Origin: Arcuatula senhousia
Lineage: Eukaryota; Mollusca; Bivalvia; Mytilida; Mytilidae
NCBI GenBank assembly: GCA_963971305.1
Contig: OZ020303.1
Coordinates: forward strand, 17,295,184 to 17,359,183
DNA length: 64,000 nt
Reading direction: 5' to 3'
Below are positions 23,301-35,584 of the stretch, in pieces. Below the pieces are notes generated by a model. It saw only the letters and a program-made list of their open reading frames with translations, had not been told where the DNA came from and did not search any database. Made by a program: the position numbers and the translations under genes. Position 1 is the first letter of the stretch, and each line of letters starts with the position of its first letter.

Positions 23301-23370
23301 CTGGTCCATTGCTTGTTTATCAAAATTATGCCCCTTGGACTGAAAATTTTATGAAAATGAGCTTTCTGTA
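20367..23370. other. AT-rich intergenic region
   Basis: No gene recognised. It includes a direct repeat of about 77 bp at about 21047-21195 (ttttttaaccaatac-ttg/tgg-aacaatttta) and the inverted-repeat element at 22204-22779. The remaining open frames are short and AT-driven. Confidence 0.5.
22204..22779. mobile_element. Inverted-repeat element (MITE-like)
   Basis: aaaggagtagagccacgaag with gcccc at about 22206-22229 is mirrored by ggggccttcgtgtctcttct with ccttt at about 22755-22779. Interior about 530 bp, AT-rich, non-coding. Confidence 0.55.
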
Positions 23371-23719
23371 CTTTTTTTATACGACCGCAAATTTTTGCGA
23401 TCGTATAATGTTATGGCGATGTCGTCGTCGTCGCCGTCTGGGGACATTTGGTTTCCGTGCGATAACTTAAGTAAATATTGACCAATTGTTATGAAATTTT
23501 AATATGATGTTTGTAACCACTAGAGGAAGGTTCCTATTGTATTTGGGGTTGGTGGCCCTTACCGTTTTGGAAAAAAGGGCCAAAAGGGGCTAAAACGGGT
23601 GTATTGACAAAACTGTTGTAGAATGTTTATTATTCAATAGATTCTGAAAATTCTTTTTTTATTGAATTCCTCATTAAATTCTGTCAACAAAATGTGTCAA
23701 TGGTTTTGATGTATATTGA

Positions 23720-23830
23720 GGGGCGGGACAGGGGGGGCGGGAACCCGGGATATAGGGGGGCGGGAACCGGGAGCCAGGGGGACGGGAACCGGGAGCTAGG
23801 GGGGCGGGAACCGGGAGTCAATCGGGCGGG
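23720..23830 (+). repeat. G-rich tandem array (G-quadruplex candidate) 1
   Basis: About four units of 22-24 bp built on ggggggcgggaaccgggagc with many GGG runs on the plus strand, followed by a T-run at 23833-23845. The second array at 24857-24945 uses the same unit. Confidence 0.8.
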
Positions 23831-24527
23831 ATATTTTTTTTTTTTGTGTTCCAGAAACTGCACGAAAAGCATGCTAATATTAGCCTGAAAAGTTCTGACA
23901 GTTTTCTCAGAATCGTAGCCTAAAACATTTGTACGCTGTCTCAGGTTGTAGTCCCATTCAGTGGGATTCGGTCATAGTCAGTAGGAAATCTACTTTGTTT
24001 TTTCATAACCATATGGAACCAAATCAATGGTAAAATTTTAGTAACACTTTTCTCAGAAATTATCATTTGGTAGGCTTATCTCCAGTAGGGGTTCCATAAG
24101 TTGTGAGCAATTTTCAGGTTTGTTGAACATCTACTGTCTGCTTAGTTCTGTTTAACGAGTTATAGCTGTTTCCAACAGGTGGGACCCTAAAACTTGTTCT
24201 TGTTTTGTTTAGGTTTTTGTCTCGGTTGTGTTTAGTGGAGTTATAAATTCACATGTCCTTTGCCTTGTAGATCCTTTTGTGACCATGTCTTTGGAACCTG
24301 ATTTTTTATCAAGGAGGGGGTCTTTCATTGACACTTTAGGATTTGGCTTGAATCATATGAATTTTCAATCCAGGACCAATTGAAAAACAGCGAGCAGCGA
24401 CCGTTGGTCACATTGAAGGCACGGCTGGCTGTTTTACGTTGCGGATTTTTTAAATGTATGGTCGCGTACACTTATTCCACATCTCATTATCTTGTAATAC
24501 ATAAGTTTTCCTAGACAGGACCAGACT

Positions 24528-24592
24528 GACGATGCAGTCGTTTAAACTGTCAATGCAGTCGTTTAAACTGTCAATGCAGTCGTTTAAACTGT
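24528..24592 (+). repeat. 21-bp triplet repeat
   Basis: Three copies of a unit containing atgcagtcgtttaaactgtc. It yields a short repetitive minus-strand frame (SLNDCID) that is not a believable gene. Confidence 0.85.
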
Positions 24593-24856
24593 CACGTCTT
24601 AATGATCTTTTTCCGTATGATCGATGGTACATTCACTTTATGGGCGTCAGTGGGGCATTTTTGCGCGCTCACTAAGGCTCTTTATTGATGAATGATATAG
24701 GCATAGCCATTTGAAATGTTTCGATTTATGTCACTAATTCGTTAAGCTTTATTCTATTCACGAGTCACATAGAATTTCTATAATTTGTATGCAGAAATAT
24801 ATATGTTTGTGAAGATTTACATGATTTAGGATCATTTAGGGCGGGAAGTTTTAATT

Positions 24857-24945
24857 TGGGGGCGGGAACCGGGAGTTGAGGGGGCGGGAACCGGGAGCTA
24901 GGGGGGCGGGAACCGGGAGCTGTGGGTGCGGGAACCGGGAGTTGA
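24857..24945 (+). repeat. G-rich tandem array (G-quadruplex candidate) 2
   Basis: Four units of gggcgggaaccgggag type separated by ttgag, cta, ctgtg and ttgat. Same unit and strand as the array at 23720-23830; the 1 kb between them is non-coding. Confidence 0.8.
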
Positions 24946-25170
24946 TGACCCCCCTGTCCACCCCCTCTATATTGAACCGTTACATTGCTACAGGGGGTCG
25001 AAAAGGGGCCACACCCAAAAAAATGACTTTTTTATTTGTGGTCCGATTTTCAAAATCTTTTTTCATTGGAATCCTTATGAAAATCCCTGCCTGTGTTAAT
25101 CAATCAGATTTGCAATATCTCTTACGGTTTTTGAGAAATTAGGGGTTAAAGGGGCCAAAAACACCATTTT

Positions 25171-26124
25171 TAGCTCACCTGGACCGAAGGTCCATGTGCG
25201 CTATTACCATCACTTGGCGTCCGTCGTCATCGTCTGTCGTCGTCGTCGTCGTCTGTTAACAATTTTTCAAAAATCTTCTCCTCTGAAACTACTAAACAGA
25301 ATTTAATAAAACTTGGTACGAATGATCCTTAGGGTGTCCTGCACCAAACTTGTGTTTCAATTTTTGATCTGTCAAAAAACATGGCCACCGTTACTAAAAA
25401 TAGACCAGGGGGGTCAGACTACTGTTTTTGGCTTGTAAATCAAAAAGTATAACAGATAGATGAAATCTGATGCCACCCTACTGCTTCAGCATCAAAAGTT
25501 CTACAAATGTCTCCATAGGGTTGAAGTTGTCAGATGACCCCTTATAGGGGTTACAGCCCTTTAAAGGCGAAAAATAGTGTTTTTGGCCTATAGAATGAAA
25601 ACTATTGCAAATAAAGAAAAGCTGTTGCTCGCTTAAAAGTTCAGCTCATTTAGCTCTACAAAAGTTTCCATAAGGTCAAAGTTGTCAGATGATCCCTTAT
25701 AGGGGTTATAGTCCCTTAAAGGTGAAAAATAGCGTTTTTGCATGTTTTTGGCCTATAGAATGAAAACTATTGTAGATAGAGAAAAGCTGTTGCTTGCTTA
25801 AATGTTCAGCTCATTTAGCTCTACAAAAGTCTCCATAGGGTCAAAGTTGTCAGATGACCCCTTAATGGGGTTACAGCCCCTTAAAGGCGAAAAATAGTGT
25901 TTTTGGCCTATAGAATGAAAACTATTGCAGATAGAGAAAAGCTGTTGCTTGCTAAAATGTTCAGCTCATTTAGCTCTACAAAAGTCTCCATAAGGTCAAT
26001 GTTGTCAGATGATCCCTAATAGGGGTTACAGAAAAATTGTTAACAGACGACGACGACAGGCGACGACGACGACGGACGCCAAGTGATGGTTATAGCACAC
26101 ATGGACCTTCGGTCCAGGTGAGCT
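25171..26124. mobile_element. Complete palindromic-end repeat element with tandem core
   Basis: Terminal inverted repeats of about 55-60 bp: tagctcacctggaccgaagg at 25171 with cacttggcgtccgtcgtc, mirrored by gacggacgccaagtgatgg and ccttcggtccaggtgagcta at the right. Each arm carries a gacgac/gtcgtc microsatellite. The core is repeated units of about 150 bp (aaaagctgttgcttgctt, ctcatttagctctacaaaag, cccttataggggtta). No ORF. The next element abuts its right end. Family name not assigned; the design recalls bivalve pearl/CvE-type and Helentron-derived elements. Confidence 0.8.
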
Positions 26125-28080
26125 AACAAGAGGCTCCCAGGAGCCTGAATCGCTCACCTGACATATGTGCCTGAAGTAAAGGTTATTAGGCAAAATCTAT
26201 TTGACGATGAAAGGGTCATAAGATTAATAAGGGGGTCATCTAACAATATGGTGGATCTTAAGGTGCTGATCACTGTGTTCTCAATCAAAATCTAAAAATC
26301 TGTCACCATCTTTGAGTTATTTGCTAAAAAAAATGCAGTTTAACCTAATGTTCGATTTTTAGCCACAGCAGCTATGTTTTACAACCCATCCAAAATCCCC
26401 ACATCAGTTCTATACACCTAATGCTAATAAAGAATAATACCAAGTTTGGTTCCAATTTGACTTAAAGTGTCAGAGGAGTTAACGTTTTCAATATAATGAG
26501 GAAATGCTTTAAAATGCTCAATTTTGACATTCTAAGGGCAATAACTCCTAAAAGGAAAGGTCCTACAACGTTGACCCTTTTAACATATTTTGTGTATCTT
26601 GATGCGCTTAACAATATGCAATTTAAATTTCTCAAATATCTTGTATAGTTTTCAAGATATTGAGCTAAACAGGTGCAAAATTTGCAAAAAATCCACAAAA
26701 AGGGCAATAACTCCTACATGGGGTGTTGGATTTTCTTCAAAATTTCAGAGCTGGTAGATCTTGAGGTGCTGATCACTTTTGCTCCCAATCAAAATTTTAA
26801 AATCTGTCACCGTTTTTGAGTTATTTGCAAAAAACTGCCATTTACCCCTATGTTCTATTTTTAGCCACAGCTGCCATGTTTTACGACCAATCAAAAATCC
26901 CCACATCAGTTCTATACACCTAATGCTAATAAAGAATAATACCAAGTTTGGTTCCAATTGGACTTAAAGTGTCAGAGGAGTTAACGTTTTCAATATAATG
27001 AGGAAATGCCTTTTAAATGTTCAATTTTGACGTTCTAAGGGCAATAACTCCCCAAAGGAAAGGTCCTACAACGTTGACCTTATTACATATTTTGTAGATC
27101 TTGATGTGCTTAACAATATGCAATTTAAATTTCTCAAATATCTGGTATACTTTTCAAGATATTGAGCTAAACAGGTGCAAAATTTGCAAAAAATCCACAA
27201 AAAGGGCAATAACTCCTACATGGGAGGTTGGATTTTCTTCAAAATTTCAGTGCTGGTAGATCTTGAGGTGCTGATCACTTTTGCTCCCAATAAAAATTTT
27301 AAAATCTGTCACCGTTTTAGAGTTATTTGCAAAAAACTGCCATTTACCCCCTATGTTCTATTTTTAGCCACAGCGGCCATGTTTTACGACCAATCAAAAA
27401 ATCCCCACATCAGTTCTATACACCTAAGGCTAATAAACAACTATACCAAGTTTGGTTCCAATTGGACTTAAAGTGTCAGAGGAGTTAACGTTTTCAATAT
27501 AATGAGGAAATGCTTTTTAAATGTTCAATTTTGACGTTCTAAGGGCAATAACTCCTCAAAGGAAAGGTCCTACAACGTTGACCCTTTTACATATTTTGTA
27601 GATCTTGATGTGCTTAACAATATGCAATTTAAATTTCTCAAATATCTGGTATACTTTTCAAGATATTGAGCTAAACAGGTGCAAAATTTGCAAAAAATCC
27701 ACAAAAGGGCAATAACTCCTACATGGGTGGTTGGATTTTCTTCAAATTTTCAGGGTAGGTAGATCTTGAGGTGCTGATATCTTTTACCCATGCCAGAATT
27801 TTGATATCTGTAGCCGTTTTTGAGTTATTTGCAAAAAACTGCATTTTACCCCTATGTTCTATTTTTAGCCACGGCGGCCATGTTTTTTTTTAAATCAAAA
27901 ATCCGAACGATAGTTTTGTAGGCCATACCCTAAAGATCAACTACACCAAGTTTGGTTTCAGTTGGACTTATGGTGTCAGAGGAGATAACGTTTGAAAAAG
28001 TTTACGGACGGACGGACGGACGGACGACGGACGCCAAGTGACGCCAATAGCTCACCTGACCCTTCGGGTCAGGTGAGCTA
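26125..28080. mobile_element. Tandem-core repeat element, about 503-bp units
   Basis: The left end acaagaggctcccaggagcc with gaatcgctcacctg abuts the previous element; the right end is cacctgacccttcgggtcag with gtgagcta. Three long units (acatgggtggttggattt-type marker at about 26714, 27218 and 27720) share gcaataactcct, cttgaggtgctgatcac and gttccaattgg-acttaaagtg. A ggacggacggac microsatellite lies at about 28005-28030 next to the right end. No coding frame survives. Confidence 0.75.
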
Positions 28081-29015
28081 AAAAGGTAATGCCCCCAATG
28101 CCAAGTATACAATGTTTAAATTAAAAAACATCACAAATGTAAAACTACAGGTAGGTAAGATGTTTGTGTCTGTAAGACAAATATGACGCCCCGGGGGTGT
28201 ATGCAAAATTGACTCAAAATTGTAGAATAAAAAGCTACGCCGAGCGCAGCATGATACGACCGCAACAAGATGAACCCTGTACATTGGAGGCCCAATATGG
28301 ATAGTCTATTGCTTTGGTCACATGCAGCCCACGGTGGACTTAATACAAAGCTTTTTTACACATGCATCCTATGGTGGACTTTAAAATGCATATTTGACAC
28401 ACATATATATTTACAATAACATTAATAGAAAAAAAATCTTATTTCTAAATTCATTGACATTTTTGACACAATTTTGCCCCTTTTGGCCCTTTTTTTTTAA
28501 AAAGGTTAGGACCACAAACCCCAAATGAAATAAAAAGCTTCCTTCAGTGTATATAATCATCATATTTAAACTTCATAACAATTGGGTGGCCCACTACAGC
28601 TAAATTTCTTGTGTAAAACCATTTGCCTTGACCAACTTTTCGACCCCTTATATCTCAAAAACAGTAAGATATATTGCAAATCTGATTGAAAAATGCAGGC
28701 AGGGATTTTCACAAGGATTCCAATGAAAACAAGATTTTGAAAATCGGACCACAAATAAAAAAGTTGATTTTTTGGGTGTGGCCCTCTTTGGCCCCCTGTA
28801 GCAATGTAGCAACTTTTAAAAATGGTGTTTTTTGGCCCCTTTGACCCCTAATTTCTCAAAAACCGTAAGAGATATTGCAAATCTGATTGAAAAACGCAGG
28901 CAGGGAGGAACCTTCCTCTAGTGGTTACAAACATCATATCAAAACTTCATAACAATTGGCTGATCCAGTACAACTAATTTTTTGGTATAAAATTATTTGC
29001 CTTGACAAACTTTTA
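28081..29015. repeat. Mosaic repeat, inverted relative to 24960-25165
   Basis: Contains gagcgcagcatgatacgacc near 28240-28262 with text also found at 60940-61080 (ggcccaatatggatagtc, ggtggactt). The segment 28640-28900 matches the reverse complement of 24960-25165 (tgcaaatctgattgaaaaa, aaatcggaccacaaataaa, cccctaatttctcaaaaacc). Confidence 0.6.
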
Positions 29016-30685
29016 ACAAGAGGCTCCCAGGAGCCTGAATCGCTCACCTGGTCTTGATGTCAACCCTATGAAGACTTTTGTATAGCTAAATGAGCTGAAT
29101 GTTTAAGCATGAAAAAGCTTTTCTCTATCGATCTGCAATAGTTTTCATTCTAAATAATCAAAAAACACTATTATTCAACTTTTAAAGGGCTGTAACCCCT
29201 ATAAGGGGTTATCAGACAACTTCAACCCTATGGAGACTTTTGTAGAGCTAAATGAGCTGAACATTTAAGCAAGCAACAGCTTTTCTCTATCTAAATAGTG
29301 TTTTTGGCCTAGAGAATGAAAACTATTGCAGATAGAGAAAAGCTGTTGCTTGCTTAAATGTTCAGCTCATTTAGCTCTTCAAAAGTCTCCATATGGTTGA
29401 AGTTGTCAGACGACCCCTTATAGGGGTTACAGCCCCTTAAAGGCGAAAAATAGTGTTTTTGACCTATAGAATGAAAACTATTGCAGATAGAGAAAAGCTG
29501 TTGCTTGCTAAAATGTTCAGCCCATTTAGCTCTATTAAAGTCTTCAGGGGTCGAAGTTGTGAGATGACCCCTTATACGGGTTTAAGCCCCTTAAAGGCGA
29601 AAAATAGTGTTTTTGGCTTAAAGAATGAAAACTATTGCAAATAGAGAGAAGCTGTTGCTTGCTTAAATGTTCAGCTCATTTAGCTCTACAAAAGTCTCCA
29701 TAAGGTCAAAGTTGTCAGATGATCCCTTATAGGGGTTACAGCCCCTTAAAGGTGAAAATAGCGTTTTTGCATGTTTTTGGCCTAAAGAATGAAAACTATT
29801 GTAGATAAAGAAAAGCTGTTGCTTGTTTAAATGTTCAGCTCATTTAGCTCTACAAAAGTTTCCATAGGGTCAAAGTTGTCAGATGACCCCTTATAGGGGT
29901 TTAAGCCCCTTAAAGGCGAAAAATAGTGTTTTTTGCCTAAAGAATGAAAACTATTGCAAATAGAGAAAAGCTGTTGCTTGCTTAAATGTTCAGCTCATTT
30001 AGCTCTACAAAAGTCTCCACAAGGTCAAAGTTGTCAGATGATCTCTTATAGGGGTTACAGCCCCTTAAAGGTGAAAAATAGCGTTTTTGCATGTTTTTGG
30101 CCAACTAGATTGAAAACTATTGTAGATAGAAAAAAGCTGTTGCTTGTTTAAATGTTCAGCTCATTTAGCTCTACAAAAGTCTCCATAGGGTCAAAATTGT
30201 CAGATGACCCTTTATAGGGGTTAAAGCCCCTTAAAGGCAAAAAATAGTGTTTTTGGTCTATAGAATTAAAACTATTGCAGATAGAGAAAAGCTGTTGCTT
30301 GCTTAAATGTTCAGCTCATTTAGCTCTACAAAAATATACTAGGGTCAAAGTTGTCAGATGACCCCTTATAGGGGTTACAGCCCCTTAAAGGCAAAAATAG
30401 TGTTTTTGGCTTAAAGAATGAAAACTATTGCAGATAGAGAAAAGCTGTTGCTTGCTTAAATGTTCAGCTCATTTAGCTCTACAAAAGTCTCCATAGGGTT
30501 GAAGTTGTCTGATAACCCCTTATAGGGGGTACAGCCCCTTAAAAGTTGAATAATAGTGTTGTTTGATTATTAAGAAATAAAAGCTTTTTCATGCTTAAAC
30601 ATTCAGATCATTTAGCTATACAAAAGTCCTCATAGGGTTGACATCAAGACCAGGTGAGCGATTCAGACTCCTGGGAGCCTCTTGT
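29016..30685. mobile_element. Complete TIR element with about eight 155-bp units
   Basis: Ends acaagaggctcccaggagcc with gaatcgctcacctgg and the mirrored ccaggtgagcgattcagact with cctgggagcctcttgt. Between them are about eight tandem units of 150-165 bp (aaagctgttgcttgctt near 29339, 29500, 29649, 29812, 29967, 30134, 30287, 30441). The core unit is the same as in 25171-26124, but the ends are different. No ORF beyond repeat-driven frames. Confidence 0.8.
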
Positions 30686-31300
30686 CTAGTTTCATCTTTG
30701 GATTAGTGTGTGTTGACCTTTAAGCTAATGCAATGAACTTGGAGTGTTCTAGTAATTAGATATTGTGTATCTGTAAGTGCACTTTACTTTTTAAAGTAAA
30801 GAATAAGTTGAATAAGTTGATAATTGGCATATATTGTTCTTTTTAGTTTTATCAAGATGTTGAGACAATAATCTTTATTATTACAGGCAGGGAAAAAAAT
30901 AGATAAGATTGATTACAAAAGCCAATGTTGTTACAATGGTTCCTTGCAGCAGTGACGCTTACACTTCCAAAAAAAAACCATGTGCAATTAGAAAAACTCT
31001 AAATGATCATTGTACTCTAATAAGGGTGTACATGTATAAAGAAATATTACGATATAGCAAAAATTATAATATTGAGATATTGAAGTGCCCAAAAAGCTTT
31101 AATACTTCTTTTATAAGTTTGTAAAATGTCAAAGTCCTACTGCAAAGAAAAGTCAATTATTGGAACACTGGTGTTATTATTTATTAGTAACCTCATTTCA
31201 TTCACCAAGGCCCAAAGTTCTTAATGTTAAGATGCCTAAATATCCTCAAACCTTCCATGAATGCATTTGACATGTTTGAACCCTTTAGTTCATCCGGGCC
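30686..31300. other. Intergenic spacer
   Basis: No repeat, exon or RNA gene recognised. The 71-codon plus frame at 30909-31124 has no recognisable domain and a low-complexity Lys-rich context. Confidence 0.4.
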
Positions 31301-32010
31301 AAACTATTGCTATCACTTTGTGTCTGTTGTAGAAGTATGTCGTGAATTAAGAATTTTTTCCTCTCTGAAAGTATGATTGAACCTTAGGATATCCTGTACA
31401 AAAGTTGTTTTTTGATTTTTGATCTGTCATGGCTGTCTAGAATAGAACATATAGTAAAATCAACCTTAAATGACATATAAATAAAAAAATGATAGATAGG
31501 AAAAATCAGATGGTTTTAGGCCTTTTAAAATCAAAAGTTCTACAAGTCATCCCTGGTTTGAAGTTGTCAGAGGGCACCTTGTAGGAGTTATGCTCCTTTT
31601 AAGGTAAAATATCACATTTTTTATGACTTATAGAAAGAAAAATTATTCACATAGAGAAAATATGCTGCTTGCTTAAATGTTCAACTCATTAAGTTGTACA
31701 AAAGTCCATTAGACTGAAGATCTCAGATGACCCCTTTAGAGGTTATGCTCCTCATAAGGTTGAAAATCATGTTTTTGGCTTGTAGAATGAAAACTATTGC
31801 AGATAAAGAAAAGCTGTTTCTTACTGGTACTTTAATATTCAGCTCATTGGGCTCTTCAAGAGTCTCCATAAGACTGAATTTGTAAGATGATCCCTTAAAA
31901 GGTTGAAAATTCAGTTATTCCCTTATAGAGAGCAAAACTTCTGCAGATGGAGTAAATCTTTTGCTTGGATAGGTCTCAAAAAACCCATTTAGCGTTCACA
32001 TTCATTTTCT
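31301..32010. repeat. Degenerate copies of the 155-bp unit family
   Basis: Several decayed units (gaagttgtcag, ttgcttgcttaaatgttcaa, gcttgtagaatgaaaactat) like those in 29016-30685 but much more diverged, so an older insertion. Similar single remnants occur at about 34930-35220 and 37255-37350. Confidence 0.55.
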
Positions 32011-32320
32011 GCTTAAAATCTTCTTTTTTGAAATATTTGCTTGAACAAATACTGGTAAGATGGTAAACATGTTAATTATCATTGCAAAGCTTATAATATA
32101 TCATTGTGTTTGGATGCCAACACATAAGTCGCCCAAAATGGCCTTGGATAATATAACATTCAAATCCAAATTTCCTCGTATTCAGACAAAGTTGACTTTT
32201 TAACTGGGTGGGAGTGTAGCAAAATGGCTGACATTTTAAAACCGGAAGTTGGATCTTAATTCTGATAGCACCATTGAACTCGGCATACCCAATTTATCCA
32301 GTTAACTAATTTTTATTAGC

Positions 32321-33304
32321 TCACCTGACCCGAAGGGTCATGTGAGCTATTGTCATCATTAGGCGTCCGTCGTTCGTCCGTCGTCCGTTAACTTTTCTTC
32401 AAAGATCTTCTTCTCTGAAACCACTGAAGGGATTGCATTGAAACTTGGTATGATTTATCTTTAGGATGTCCTCTACCAAGTTTGTGAATTATATACATGT
32501 CGACCAACCAACATGGCCGCCGTTGCTAAAAATAGAACAGGGGGGTCAGACCATTGTTTTTGGCTTATAACTCGAAAAGTATAAGAGATAGAGAAAATCC
32601 GAAGCAACCTTCCTTCTTCAGCATCAAAAGCTCTATAAATCTCTTCTTTGAGTCGAAGTTGTGAAACGACTCCTTATAGGAGTAATTACCCTTTAATCAT
32701 CAAAATTGACCATTTTTGCAGTTTTTGGACTATATCTTGAAAACCGTTGGAGCTAGAGGAAAAGTTAGCATTGCAGAATTGTTAAGCTCATTGAGATCTA
32801 CAAAAATGATTCAGGGTCGAAATTGTCAGAGCAGCCGTTTAAGAGTTATTCCCCTTAAACTGTTTTTTTTTTTCCATTAATTTTAACTGATTTTCAAAAA
32901 TCTTCTTCTCTGCAACCACTGAAGGGATTGCTTTGAAACTTGGTACACTTTATATTTAGGATGTCCTCTTCCAAGTTTGTGAATTATATACATGTCGACC
33001 AACCAACATGGCCACCGTTGCTAAAAATAGAACAGGGGGGTCAGACCATTGTTTTTGGCTTATAACTTGAAAAGTATAAGAGATAGAGAAAATCCGAAGC
33101 AGCTCTTCTTGTTCAGCATCAAAAGGTCCTTATAGGAGTAATTGCCCTTTAACTGTTTTTTCTATTAATTTAAATGATTTCCAAAAATCTTCTCTGAAAC
33201 CACTGAAGCAATTGTTTTGCAACTTTGTATACTTGAAAGTTGTATACCATAAACTTTGGCATAAGAGATCAGGTGAGCGATTCAGGCTCCTGGGAGCCTC
33301 TAGT
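32321..33304. mobile_element. Repeat element with ctcacctgacccgaagggtc left end
   Basis: Starts agctcacctgacccgaaggg with tcatgtgagct and a cgtccgtcgttcgtccgtcg microsatellite. It has two related units (about 32395-32700 and 32885-33170; aacatggccgccgttgct, aatagaacaggggggtcaga), and ends aggtgagcgattcaggctcc with gggagcctc near 33304. The two ends belong to different families, so the element is chimeric or nested. Confidence 0.65.
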
Positions 33305-33985
33305 TACAATACAGCAACTTTAAATTCTTTTATCTAGTTCTAGTATAAAACCTGTACTATCAAAGATTACTTTTTTCATGTTGGGTTGTAAACCAAATGC
33401 TCAAAATACCATTCAGCATGCTTTCCGATCTTCCACATGGAGCATTGCACACAGTATACAAGTATACAAAATTCACGCACTTGTCTAAAATGAATCAGGA
33501 ATATTCAAATTTAAAACGTGTGAAACTTTTGGTTTCATGTGATTGAGCGCGAGTTTCCATTATTTATTAAATAAAACTTTGGCAATTACAAACATTAAAA
33601 GTGCATTTTTTCATTTTTAATGGACTATACCCGGTATGAAGGAGGGACCAAATTGACACAGAAGTGGTTAATAAGATCTTAAAATAACATCATGCAACAG
33701 ATAATCATATTTGAATATTAAACCTAAAGAAAGAGAACTTTCAAATTCGCATACAAGCCAATGGGTCGTGTGGTTTGCATTTTATGGGCATTTGCAATAG
33801 GGTTGTACCATTCAAAAACTTTGGAAAGTTGACATCGCAAACAGTATTTCATGTTCATTGCATTAGATTATACTTTCTTTTCTTTCTTACAATAAAAATA
33901 TTTTTTATTGGTAGAGTAACATTTTTTATGGTCTAAGAGCAGACAACTCTATGAAATGAAGGAATGTGTCCATGGGACACGGAGG
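33305..33985. other. Intergenic spacer
   Basis: Nothing recognisable on either strand; AT-rich with no sustained reading frame. Confidence 0.4.
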
Positions 33986-34700
33986 CCCCTGCTAGGCCCT
34001 TAACAGGAAGTTGATGTCCTACAGACCTAAAATTCGCTTAGGACATACAGTTTGTCATACCGAACCATACTACCAAGTTTCAAATCATTCCCATGTACGG
34101 TTTCTGAGAAAAGCTTGACGGAAATTTTTAAGTCGATTTTCATAGATTTTCATCTCGACCTGGTCCCAAACAGGAAGTTAATGTCCAACAGACCCGAAAG
34201 TCGCTTAGAACTTACAGTTTGTCATACTGAACCACCCTACCAAGTTTCAAATCATTCCCATGTACGGTTTCTGAGAAAGGCTTGACGAAAATTTTTAAGT
34301 CGATTTTCATAGATTTTCAAAGAAAAATATCGGCATAGTCCCAAACAGGAAGTAGATGTCCAACAGACCTGAAAGTCGCTTAGGACATACAGTTTGTCAT
34401 ACTAAACCACCCTTCCAAGTTTCAAATCATCCCCATGTACGGTTTCTGAGAAAAGCTTGACGTAAAATTTACAAGTCGATTTTCATTGTTTTTCATAAAA
34501 AAATATCGGCATAGTCCCAAACAGGAAGTAGATGTCCGACAGACCTGAAAGTCGCTAAGAACATACAGTTTGTCATACTGAACCACCCTACCAAGTTTCA
34601 AATCATTCCCTTGTACGGTTTCTGAGAAAAGCTTGACGGAAATTTGTACGGACGGACATGATTAAAACTTAATGCCCCCGACATGTCGTCGCGGGGCATA
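33986..34700. repeat. Tandem array, about 170-bp unit, four copies
   Basis: acagtttgtcatac recurs at 34047, 34214, 34389 and 34565. Each unit carries aacaggaagt-ga-atgtcc, accaagtttcaaatcattcc and ttctgagaaaagcttgacg. It closes with ggacggac and cgacatgtcgtcgcggggca. It probably formed the core of a mobile element. Confidence 0.75.
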
Positions 34701-34929
34701 AAACAAACAAAACACATATCAACATAAGAATAGACAACAATTTGCCATGTTTGAGGAAGAAGATCTGTTCATTTTTAATTGAGCTAATTTTCTGTTTGAA
34801 AGTGAGATTTCGACATAAATATGCACCAAACAACAATTCTATTCCTGAAAAGTGGTAAATATAGTAACCAAAAGCAAAAAATAAAATGGTTGCTATGGGG
34901 AATCTTCCAGAATAGCCCACAGAAAATAC

Positions 34930-35580
34930 AAATGTGTTGTTTTCTTAAATGTTTAACTCATTTAGCTCTACATAATTCTCCATTAGTCTAAAGTTGTCTG
35001 ATAAGAATAACACCTTTTAGAGGTTATGCCCCTTTAAAATTGCTCGTATAAAAGCTCTACAAAAGTTTCATTGACTTTTAAGGTGTCAGAAGACTTATTT
35101 TAGGTGTGATGCCCCTTAAAAGGTAAAGAAATCATGTTTTATGCCTATAGAAGGACGACTATTGGAGAAAGAGAAAAGGTGTTGCTGGCTTTAATGGTCA
35201 GCTTAAATTCAGTTTGAGTGGCCCTTTTATATATAATGCCTGATAATACTCTTAATATGGACCAGGTCAGCGACCCGACGTGTTTGTTCATACCCTTATG
35301 CATATATGTGTACAAAGTTTCATGTTGATATCATACTTCCTTCATATGAAAGAACATTCAGCCTGTAGATAAACCTGATTTGGGACAGATGAAAGAACAG
35401 ACCCAAACACTAAATGATTATCTCTGTTCATGGACGGGTTGTCAGTAAAAGATAGGTTTGCCTATATCATGTGTATGGCACATAGAGAAAAGCTATTGCC
35501 TGGTTAAATGCTCCGCTGAAGAAGCTGTACACGTTAGAGGGAAGTTGTCAGATGATTCCTTAAAATGTCAATAATACTAT
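34930..35580. repeat. Degenerate 155-bp-type units and spacer
   Basis: Scattered decayed matches to the ctcatttagctctaca and gcccctt words of the 29016-30685 family. No gene. Confidence 0.35.
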
Positions 35581-35584
35581 ATTT

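Larger units (their letters stand above)
23376..25170. repeat. Mosaic repeat, left part, with tatacgaccgcaaa end
   Basis: Begins with a palindromic end (tatacgaccgcaaatttttg with cgatcgtata) and a gtcgtc microsatellite at 23419-23440, then repeat text (ggccaaaaggggctaaaa). A related end, ttttttgcggtcgtataaaa, lies at 62208-62227. The block is interrupted by G-rich arrays and about 1 kb of other sequence, and by the element that starts at 25171. The stretch 24960-25165 recurs inverted at 28640-28900. Confidence 0.55.

Noticed and set aside
23684..23888. Pro/Gly-rich frames on both strands
   Set aside because: Translation of the G-rich tandem array.
26462..27471. Short frames in the 503-bp unit array
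   Set aside because: The same frames recur with each repeat unit and are broken in others; no domain.
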